DNA of 64,000 nucleotides from Macropodus opercularis (taxonomy: Eukaryota > Chordata > Actinopteri > Anabantiformes > Osphronemidae), in NCBI GenBank assembly GCA_030770545.1, contig CM061107.1:5854001-5918000 (forward strand), written 5' to 3'. Every line of letters starts with the position of its first letter. Positions within the stretch are counted from its first letter, which is position 1. A program made the position numbers and the translations under genes. Below, one piece after another: positions 38,701 to 50,700 of this stretch. The notes beneath the pieces were generated by a model that saw only the letters and a program-made list of their open reading frames with translations, did not search any database and had not been told where the DNA came from.

Positions 38701-41700
38701 TTATTGCGTGTGTGTAATGCAACTAACTATACTGCTTAGTCTGTAAGTACATGAAATTCCTTTTCATGTTTAATTATCATGTCCAATATAGCTAGAGAAA
38801 TAGTGAAATAAAGAGTTAGATTGTATTTGTTTAAATGTAATTTTAATGTGAAATAAAAAGCACAAACGTGACTCCAAAAAAAACAGGCTGTTGGGCATAA
38901 AATTCATCTACACTCATACTACCCCATATGTGTAGAATAACAAACACGGGACGCAGCCCTTACCCTGGCACTTGCCACCGTTGGTTGGGTCTCCATGGTA
39001 ACCAGGCATGCAGGTCTGGCAGTGAGGACCAGTGGTGAGGTTTCGGCACTGTTCACACACGCTCCCGTTGACACATGTGCTGTGGCCATTACACTGGCAT
39101 GCTAGGGCAGGAAACACAGAGGTTTCACAGTGCAGGTTCAAGGTCAAATGTACTGCTACTACGCAACAGAACAGAAAGCGTTCATACATCACACAACCAC
39201 TGATTACCACAGATATTTGATCTTTGGTGTGTGTAACCTACACATTAACAGGAGAAAAATGTGGTGCACAAAATAGCATCACAGAATTTATTTCATAAAA
39301 ACTATTTTATGTGGCTTCCACAATAATTAAATTAATAAAAGGCTTTTACACTTTATTGACACCAGTGAGCCACTGGATCGTCTCACATCCTCAAATTACA
39401 AATAGCAGTGGGTATATGATGACCGTACATGACGTGGTTGTATGAACTGGGGTTTGATGAAACCATTTAATGGCTTAGTAGCATAAGGTTGCATGGAATC
39501 AGCAGGGAGGGATTAGTTGCATAGGGAAGCTGTAATAGGAGACCTTGATAAGAACATCTTTTTAAACCCAAGACCCGATAGTCAATATGTAATAACAACG
39601 CCTCAAATACTGCAGATACATTTATGATACGTGATCTGTAATTTCAGTAAGACAGACAGGAAGTGGATCCCCTTACCAGGACAGTGAATGAACGCCCACT
39701 CATAGCCTTTGTCTTTAGGACAGCTGCCCACTTCCAGGCTCATGTCCAGGGACTGGCCTTGTTGACCCTGTCTGGCCAGTTTCTTCATCGGTCCCCGGTA
39801 TGAGCCCTCCATGCACAAGCCTTTCCCTGTGCTGCTAGGATCTCCACACCAGCCACACTCAGGCTGCTCCAGGCACTGGGAACATGTCTGTAGGCCTGAA
39901 CAGTTTTGGGCTAAAGGCAAAAAAAAAAAGTTATATAAGTTTTTACCATTATCAGCTCTGCCATTACATTGTTATTTTTGTCCATTTCATTTCATTTAAC
40001 ATTTACTTACTAGTTACACTGTAAACAGCAGAAGCATACAGCAACAGTGCAATGATGCAGAAAACAAAATCATGAAAGATGGTGCAGACAGAATTTTTTT
40101 TTTATTTGTGCAGCATGTAAGGACTACAGAGACGACCACGAGAGAAGATAAAAGAGTCAGGCACTAAATTGTTGCTGGAGTAGGGGGAAGATCATAGAAC
40201 CAGACAGAGTAAGTGTCAGCAAACCACTGCCAGTGAAAAGTTTTTGATTTGACAAAAGTTCAATGAAAGGCTTAAATGTGATATGTGAAGTGGCACCTTG
40301 CTCCAAAGTCCAAAAAATCCTAAGGAGTCAGCGAGCAATGTCTTTTTGTCAGTTGGGGGATGAACTTTCAAGCCACTAAATTGCTTGACAAGTTTCAGCA
40401 CCGCTGCTTGCCTACCAGACAGACACTTTATGGGAGAAAATGCCACTACTATTTTAAGGAGACAAACATTGAGTGCTTTCACCTCAGTTTATGTCAAACA
40501 AATCTCCAGCTATTCTGCTAATGGATGTGAAACCATGACAACGGCAGAGCAATCAGTACAAAGTAAGGCCATTTAAGTTTGTTTTGCTGAAAGTAAGAGG
40601 CACATTTCTCAGGAACATACCATCGTCAAAGGAAGTAACTGGACTTCTCTCCTGCCACATCATGTTGTAATACAAAAACATGTCATAAAAACAAAATATG
40701 CATTTCACATTGGAGTTTGACTCATTAATCAGTAGGTGTGAACATGAAAACCTAAACTTCATGCCTGCAGCTGTTACATAAATTAGTGGTGATTATGACT
40801 GTAGAGCAAAGCAAGTCTTGTTTGATCCTATGTTACACTCATATATTTAACTGGTGAACACTAACTGTATTCCTGACCCAGGATGCTCCAGAAAACTAAA
40901 TAATATTTAATTTCATTAATTCAATCAGATACTGTGGGTCTCAACTTGGGATTTTCCTCATATACTTTATCCTACAAAAAGCAGTAACTAGTGTAGAAAA
41001 CTGGAAAAAGGGGAGGTTTGGTGTCTTTGCTTGAAAATGATAATAATCGTAAGCTACAGAATAACTGTAGTTGTGGGAAGAGTGGAGTTCAAAGAATAAA
41101 TCAAGGACCAATGAAAATGCCAGGAGGAAAAAACAGAGAAAGTCATCTCGACCTTGCATGTTTAAAATTGTGTCTGAACAAAATGCAGCTTCGGGGGATT
41201 CGCTTTTTCTGCCCAGTCTGAATGTGCAAAGACAAGAAATTTCTCTGGTTTAAATGTTTGATCTCATAAAGATGTGACCACTGGAGGGGTTTTTTGATTA
41301 TTAATTACTAGAAAAAATTGACAAGGAAAACAACATAAAAGCCACACAGAATCCTGACAGCACACAGTACAACACACTGAGCCTTTGTCAAGTGTCCCAG
41401 CAAGCAATGGTACAGAGTATTTCATCCTGAGTCTATGGTTATAAGTGCATTCATGCAGTGTACTTAGCCTAAAGCACACATTACTATGTACTGAAAATGA
41501 GGAGGAATGGACTCGAGTAGCTGAGGTAATTTAAGACACAAGTGGTTATTGAAATTTCAAGAGTGAATGTGAAGGGGCAACGGAAGCCAGAACAGACAGA
41601 CAGAGAGGAAAACACTTAGTATATTTATAGAATACCCTTCTCTGTCCTTCATGCCAAAAGGGACTAATTCCTCAAGACAAACAACACAGTGTACAGAAAC

Positions 41701-44700
41701 ATCTCTGGGTTACCTAACACCAGCAGACATAAATGAATTTGAGACTGTACCCTTGGGCTCCCTAAATTTGTTACTCACTAAACTGATCAGAGATGTTTTT
41801 ACGATCTGACACATTTGTAGCTATAACTCATACATCATGCAGCCCAAAACAACTACTCTGACCTTCAGGTAAAGGGACTCCCTGACCAACTTGTGCACAG
41901 AGAAAACGTGCGCGTCTCCATTGGGCCATAAAGAAAATAACGATAGGAACAGTTGCGATGTGGTTATGTTTGTCCATCTTACCGCAATGACTAGCACTGT
42001 TGTCATTTTATTGAAGCTGTCGTACTTAGTCCATTCAACTAGTTTATTTTTGATCCAAACCCAAATGAAGGCTTTGTTTCGTGTGCAAAAAACTTACATA
42101 AACCTAAAAAGCATATAAGCTGAATTCTATTTCATAAACTGAAAGAAACATGAACATTGTGAACACTGTGTGAGCAGACACTGCCATTAAGCTCTTCTCT
42201 CACTCACACAGAGTCATTCACAGCCGTTTCTCAAACTGTTCCGTGATGCATGTCTTAAAACTACTTAAATCCAGCTAATGGTAAAGAGTCTGTAGCTTGG
42301 TCAACAGGGAAATCACACCGTTGGGGCAACGATAAGAGGAGTAATTGACCATTACAAACCAAAAACAGCTTCCCAAGCCAATCACAGGAAGCTAATACCA
42401 TTTTCCCTGTGACACAAACACACCTTCTACTTTAAGCTGTTTTCATCCTGTGACCTCTTCTCTCTCAGTGATGAATATTGACTGCTTACAGAAGCCAATC
42501 TGGGGAAGCTTACTGCAAGCCTCCTTAATGCCAAACTTCAAAGAAGCTTCATCTAGATTAGGTTTAGTAAAAAACACTTACCAACACAATCTCCAGTTTG
42601 CCACTCCAAGCACTGTCCATAGGGAAAAGAGATGACATAAGCAGTGGAGTCCACACAGCGCTGTGCACTGCTGCACCACATACACTCCATGGCCTGACTG
42701 GTACAGTTGGCACAGTTTGTGTGCATTGAGCACGGCTTCTTACAGGACTGACGGGTACTCTGATTGGGGTTTCCTGCACAGGGAATACAAAAATAAATGA
42801 AAGGGTGCAAATAGTTTTTTTTACGTTTCCAAAAAACGAGCAGCAGAAGTCTGTTTATGTGCATCTCTCACCAGTAGCCTTTTCACAGATTAAGCCATGG
42901 GCGGTGGAGGTGCATGGGTTGGCTCTCAGGCCTGACACCTGGGGTTCCTCCAGGTATGCACAGAAACCAGAGTCACTGGGCTCACCAGGCAGCCAGCGCA
43001 GGCTGCTGTTGGTGAAAGGAGACATGTCCTCCCATCCCCAGTACGACACGTTGATTTTCCGCAGACCCACCCATGGAGACAGTCGCTGTGGAATCAAAGC
43101 ATAAGGCAGAACAGAAAAAGTTACAGCAAATTCAAATTTAAGACAACATTTCAGAACTGTGGCTGCTCTTGTTCCACCTGAGAACCAAGGATGTCATTAA
43201 AAGTGTCCTGAAAATAATTTCACAGATATGATTGCTTACTTGACTTCGGGACTGAAATGTTAATGTAATGGGAAAATGATGGGGAATAACATGTCAAGGT
43301 TCTGTTTGAAATAAATAGGTGAGTTTCCACCCAGCAAAATGACAAGAAATCTCAATGATTACAGCAGCCATGACCAAATTAAAATTACCAGCTGGCAAGA
43401 GAATGCGAGCATATTTGACCATTTTGATTAAAGATGAACAGGACTACTTCTGTGTTGTTTAATGAACATATACATATGAACACATTCTCAATTGTTTCAT
43501 TACTTACTTAATACATTATTCAATAATTTCTTGTAATGCTGAGCAACTTCCAGGACGAATAGAAATTTAAAAAGAGAAATTTTTCACACTATTAAAATTA
43601 TGAGCTCTAATCAAAGTAACTTCAAGCAAACCTGACTGAGCACTTAAAGGATCCAGACTCAAGACTTGAGTCTGGATCCTTTAAGCGCTTATTATTGTTC
43701 CTACAGACAAAAAGAGAGGCGACTGTGTCACAATGGGTAAAACTATTTAAGCAAGCCATACTTAAAGTGTTGACTCATCAGATGCAGCATCTCAAAAACA
43801 AAACAATGTGACGCATGGCATGTTTGGCTACTTGTGATTGCATCAGTGAAATGCAAACCATACACTTTACAGTTTTGCATTGTGCAATTGCATGAGCTAA
43901 AATGGGCCTCAACCACAAAGAAGTACAGAACTCATGGGGCGATTATCATACCGGCATGTGAAAATCCTCAGCACATAACCACTCACTAGTTGTAAGCTAA
44001 TAACCCTATCTCTAAAGATCAATATTCTATGTACTAAATATTGCAGGCATGACCTACAACAATACAAGACTGACACAACACGTTTCACACGCTTTGTTTC
44101 ATTTGTTTACTTATTCACCTTGTCTTGTTGCTGGAGCTTCTTGAGCTCAGCAAGCACGAAGTCCACCTGTTTGGATGTGGTGAGTGAGGCAATGTTTCCA
44201 TTGAGATTCTTGCAGTAGTGTTGGGCATTGTCATAACTCTCACGGCTGGAGTTGATCCTCAGGCAGGCATCCTCCACCTGGCTCCAACCTTCACTGCACT
44301 GCTGGGCTGGAAGACAAGAAGAAAGTAGAAGTTATTCGTTGTGAGCCATTATTGAAAACATGGGAATAAAAAATAATTTTGAAAATGGTACTAAATCAAC
44401 TTTCATTTACTACTGCTCAAGAGGGGGCAACACTCCAAGAAAAATTAGGGTGGAATATAGCCATGAAAGAAAATTCTACTTTCTAAGTCTACTTTCATCC
44501 AAACCAGGTGTCTTTGATTTAGGGATCTCCGTGGGAGCGTGAGTGCAGTCTTATTTACCTTAGAGAGATGGAGTGACTTATATTTGCTGCTTCTCATAAA
44601 AAAATATGGTGGGTGCTCATTTAGATGTATGTTGTGTGTGTGGATGACACAGCGACTCCCTTTCAGACACACGCATACACACTCGAATACGATTTGCAGC

Positions 44701-47700
44701 TCCCACTGCTAAAACAAGCCCTCAGGCAACAAGACTTCATGAGCTGAGAATTATGGATAAAGTGACAGCACCATTACCTCGGATTCAGCCCAAGTCAACA
44801 TTTGGGTGGGGGAGGTGGGACACAGAGGGAGAGGGAACCTAAATACATTGCCAGAAATGATAAACAGCATCGGGATGATGCCTTGAAAGAATATTTCTGT
44901 ATTTCTGCACACACCTAATGCAGTATTAAAATCTGATCTACAGTGGCAATCATTACGTAGGTGAAATCAAACTTAATTGTTTAAATCTGTGAATATCAGT
45001 TTAAATCCTCCCATGAGATCAGTGATTCATGCCAGTAAACACAAAATCATCCACATAGTTAGTGAATATTTCCTGTCATTTTGCTCACTCTTGACAATGA
45101 CATGCACGATCATTAACATATGTGCTAAACTTACAGCAACAATAAAAAACTAAGAGACAAACAAACGATGCGTGGCGTATGTTTGTATGTAAATTGACTC
45201 CAGGGTCTCACCCGGCAAAGCGTGGCACTCTGACTGATTCTGGTCCCACTGACAGTTGAGATTCAGCGAACAGCTCTTGCAGTTGGCAAGTTTGCTGCAC
45301 ATCTGCTCGTTCCGCACTGGGCACTCTGTGAAGTTTTTGACATTCTGAAAGCAGAACATCAGTCAGACAGCGTTTATCTATAAAGACATGTGAATAGTAA
45401 AAACAAATGTATGTATGATGCCATGGATTTCTAGTGTGATCTATTTATCATCCCAATGTTCACAGCTCTGTTTGTCACACTGTTTGTCTATGCATGTATT
45501 TTATTCTAACAGCATGTCAGGGATATGAATACAAGACAGAAGTGCATTGATGCCCCCTGTTGGATGACTCACAGAAGTACAGTTGCTGAAAGCAGAGATG
45601 CACTTCTTGTCATCGCACCACTGGCACCCGTTGGTGTTGGCTGTACAACTGGCACAGTCTGAGAACCGGAAACACCGTTCATCCACTGTGACTAAAACGA
45701 CAAGGGGAAAGGGACAACAGAGAATAAATGTATGCATTTTGATTTGGCTGTTTTAGGCTTATGCTTATTTAGACGTTTATTCATAGAAATTAGAAAGACT
45801 GTTGTCATAAATCTTGATTCGTTAGTTATTTAGTAACATATATCATAAGAGAAGAGGAGTCAAAACCAGGAAAACCTATTCTTTGCTTGACTTAGAAACT
45901 CTCTGACAGGCATGCAAAACCCTGGATGTCTTCCTCACCTGCTTTACTAGGGCAGAATGAGGCAGGGATGAGGCTTCCATTAGCCATGCTGGGTTCCCAG
46001 GGGAGACAGCGGCCTCTGCCCCAGATGCAACGAACCCCTGGCCCAGCTTTCACACAATCCTCCTCTGCCAAAAAGGCCTGGCAGCTGGGAGGTCGGTAAA
46101 CAAGCACATCATTGAGAAGCATGCCGGAGAAGCCCCCAAACACATACATGGATCTGGCAAAAAAAACACAAGAACAGAAGGTAAACGATCTGGAACAAAA
46201 TGAATTTCAAGCTGATGGTTTGTTACCTGGCAGCAGTGATTTTAAAACAAACTTCATCATTCAAACAGAAAAGCAATAAATAAAAAGTGACCTAACACAG
46301 AACGTCCTGTTCGGTGTAATATAGCCTCAGCAGTGAGTGCATTAAAAAGACTCACCCATTGCTGACCACAGCAGAGTGACCAAAGCGATTCACATCCCTG
46401 TGAAGGTCAGGTTTAGGAAGGAGCCTCCACTCATCACAGGCTAAAACCAGAGCAGGAAATGTACAACACAAATTGTTAGACACATAGTGTCACTTTTTTT
46501 TTTACAGTATTTTCATTAACACAGTTCCAGAAGAGAAGAAGTATCTGTGTAATCTGTGTATTTCTGTGTAATTGCAGTAGGTGGACTTAAAAATTATTTT
46601 AAATCAACAAATACATAACAGGTGAGTCGCACTTAAATTTGACAAACTACTTAGAAGAATCATCCAAATCCTACCTATGTCATAGGCAAGGAAGTCTGCA
46701 GAGAAACACTTGGCCCCATTGCTGAGTGACGTGTCGTTGTGTGTGTTTCCACCAAAGATGAGCAAAGTGCCGCTAAGAAGCACAGCTGAGTGCAAGTACC
46801 GTGGAAAGCCACTCTCTCTCAGGATGAACCTAAAAATATGTATGACAGACAAGCATGTGAAGCAGTGCCACACACACAAACTGGAAGAAGAAAGACATTT
46901 GTGGGTGTATGCAGTGATTACCATGTCCGACTGTTAACTTCATAGCGGTAGAGGTCATCAACGAGGCCATATTTGTTGGCAGGCAGTGCCTTGTAGCCTC
47001 CATGAACATACACGCTGCCGCTGGCACGGTCGTACGTGCTGCTGTGGCCATAGCCTCCCTGGGGAACTGCACCTTTGGTTTCAGGTACTAACCATGTGTT
47101 GGATTCTGGAAAGATGCAATGTAATGAATGTTATGCAATTGGAGCAAAGGACCTGGAGAGCTGACTTTCCTGCTCGTCACAAAAGCTGTAACTCACTAAG
47201 GTTGTACTCCTGAATGTTGCAAATGTAGCTGTAGATGGGGGAGTAGCCAAAGATAACGAGCATGACGACCTCGCCATTCTCCAGCTGGACGCAGTGGGCT
47301 GAGTGCCCCTCCACAGCGTAAATCTGAGCCTGGGCCGGCGGGCCGACTACAGGGATTCTCCGTTGCCACGTCCGACCAGGTATGTTAAACACCCACAGCT
47401 CATCTGTCACATTCCCTGAGCCGGCCTCCATTTTACCCCCAAACATGAAGATATCGTCCTGAAAAAGGAACAGAGTTGAGTTCGGGTTGAGTTTTTGAAT
47501 GTTGGTAACACTGTTAGTCAAGAATACAAAAGGGCTGGTAATAGCATACAAATAAGACTATGCAACAGTTGTGGTTTCCTATATACCTAATGTAGTGGTT
47601 TGGGAATGTGTGCATGTCCGTTTACCTGGTAGGTTGCAAGTGAGTGTCCATATCTTGGCACAGGGCCACTGTTGGTAGGGACTGTGTTCCAGATGCCGCT

Positions 47701-50700
47701 CTCCAGGTTGTAGCTAAAGGGGGAAAAAAAGACACTTTAAACATAGGTAATTTTCTAAATGACTATTGCAGATGGAAACAACTTTTGCTAAGAGAATATG
47801 TGAGTCCCATTTCGTAATTATATGTGCTCAGGGAACTACAAATGAAATTCTGCCAGACCATGTCTCACAACAGAGGCCAGTTCTGAATCATCCCTCATAC
47901 CTTGTTATTTTCTTAAAAACTTTCTCTTCATAGTCATTCTTTCATATCTATATAATAAAATGCCTACATATGTACAACATGTGGATGAAAACTACTCCCA
48001 TTTATCAAACAATGAAATTTTTCCTGGTTATGCTATGCTATGACTTACTTGAGTATCATCTGGAAGGAGGTATAGTTGAAAGTATACCCGCCCACAACCC
48101 ACATGACCTTCTCCTGCACCACAGTTTTGTGTGATGCTCTGGCGAGCGATGTACCAAAGGGCTTGACGCTTGGCAGGACCCAGAAGGACTCGGTTGAAGG
48201 TACAGTCAGAGAGCAGTCCGGACCTACAAGGCAGGATGAGAGGGATAATGCAGCTAATATTGGCGCCTTTTTAATATACAGAGATAAATCTCTTTAAGAA
48301 AGGAAGCGCTTGACAGTATCGGACACCTATTTTTACACCAATTTAGTGACAAGCTAATGAGTAAACATGCCTTCATGAAACCAAACACCAGCAGTCGTTT
48401 AATGAATGCTGACAGGCAAGGAGCTGTGCATGCAGCACATGCTAATGCCTAATGATTCTGTGTGAAAGCATTTGGTTCCCTCCAGCTAGAGGCACATAAT
48501 GATACACTTCCTCAAAGCTTATCGACATGTTCCCAATCAGCATTATGACACAACACAACACAGCTGTTCACACTTGTCTGCTAACACATTGTTCATTACA
48601 CCTCTGTAACCCTCGCAGCACACATGGGAGGGGCGAAAGGGTGATGAGAAAGTGTGTTGCCCATGATTCATTAGACAGAAACACAAACAAGCTGCAGCCC
48701 CATTATGCTGATAGGTTTATGAGTCAGATACTATCAGGTCATTTTCGGGAATGTTAGTTGCAACACCTTATTTCCTTTTTGTTTCCCGCTACTGAAACAG
48801 CAAAGTAACTTTAGTACATACGGTTATGTTATGTTAGTGTAATCCTGTGTGTGTCCTTACTTGAGCCCTTCTGATTTATCTAAATATTTCTGAGCCTGTC
48901 TTACCTTGCCAGCTGTCATTGCAGACACACAGCTTCTCCCCAGTGAGATCGCAGTAGCCGTGATCCGGGCTGCCGCAGTTGTTCCTGCAGTATGGGATGT
49001 CACAGGCCTCACCTTTCCAGTACTTGTCACATTCACAGTACACTCTGCTAGCAGCGGAGTTCCCAGGCGTGCATTTCCCATGGCCAGAGCAATTATTAGG
49101 ACAAGAGTTGACCCTGGACACAGCAATATTTTCATTCAGTCAGGACAATTTGAACTATGTAGAGAGTGGCATAAAAACTAGGAACAAGCACTAATATTCT
49201 ATAATAGGCTCTCCACCTAAATCCAATTTAGAGCCAGGACACTTACGAATAAAATATTTCAAATCCTGTCAGATTATAGGCAGCGTCGCTAAAAAAGTGT
49301 AATAGTGCGTAGCCTGAAGACGTCTCAACCTCAGGAACCGTCTCATTTCCTCGTATCTCTGGCACGATCAGACCGCTGTGGACAAAAGCATCAGATGTAC
49401 TGCATCATTTTCAGTGCAGCTTTTGGTTGTAACAGTAGTAGTACAGTTGACGTAAAATTGAGCAACCAGATGATACAGTAATAAAGAGTGAATTAGACAA
49501 TACAACATACTGCACACTCAGTGGGTCAGTCAAGTTTCTCACCTGAAAACAGCAACCAGTGGAGCGTAAATCGAGTCCCCATCATAGACGTACATATGGT
49601 CCCAACTACATTCTGTGGCAAAGTGGTTAAATCTTAACCGAAGAACCGCATTGGGGCTGCAGCAAAAAAAAAGTAATTCAGCACACACATACAAATAGAA
49701 ATTAACTAGAATATACGAATATATAAAAGCACGTACTAGCCCTCAATGAGCCAGGTGCACTTTGTTTTGTACTTGTAGTTGATTGGACCATCAGTGAGGT
49801 ATCCTGAGGGCTCTGTCAACCTGAAAGACAACAGAAGCAGCAACAATTAGCATAGCAGTTTGTAAAATCTTAACATCCTAACCTATAGGATCGATAGGTC
49901 GATAATTGTTCATTTAAGAGGCAAACTCTGCTGTACATCAGTCTATTCTGTTGCTCAGCTAGTGTAGGGCTGGTGCTATAGTATATACTCGGGTCAACCT
50001 GTGGATGCTGTTTTTCTGCAGATCCCAAGTTAAAGCTGTAAAACAGGAAAACATCCTTGACCACAAGAACATTTCTTATTTGCTGTTAGGACCCAAAAGA
50101 CAGTAATTCCTGCCTGGTGGAGAAGTTTTTAAACCGTGGGATTAAACTCAACAGTACCCAAAGGACGGTAGTAATAGATTACCCTTGTAAAACACACAGA
50201 TGTGTCAATTTATTTATAATAAGCAGAACCATAGTGTCCTTGGTACAAAATCTCCACTAATGCGAATTTGGGTGTCCAATTAAAGTGGACACACTGCAAT
50301 CAATTCTCAAGATGCAAGATAAGAAGACAAAAAGCCGGCAGTCATCTGAAGGTCAGTCCCTGCCAACCGAAAGATCCAATCAGTCTCCTGCAAAGATTCC
50401 TTTGCCTCTTTTCTCCCCATGTCTTCAGTCTGATAGGAGAAACCATTTTTAGCAATGTATTCAAACAAAAGGGCACTGTGTGACAAAGACAGATGACTTC
50501 AAAATGAACACTCATCACTGTCCTACATCACATTAAATTTGAGATGTTATACGCCTTATAACTGTGCGCTCCTACCTAAGCTATTCTTTAACACAGCGAC
50601 ACATTTTCTGGATTGCAACAGATTGTACTTTGATAAAAATTCCTGGTGAAACTGCTCAATGAGCATTTATCAGTTCTTTTTTTCGTGAACCCACAGAAAG

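Noticed and set aside
42564..42779. Second minus-strand frame over exon 17 reading RVPVSPVRSRAQ
   Set aside because: Out-of-frame shadow of the conserved PSI exon.
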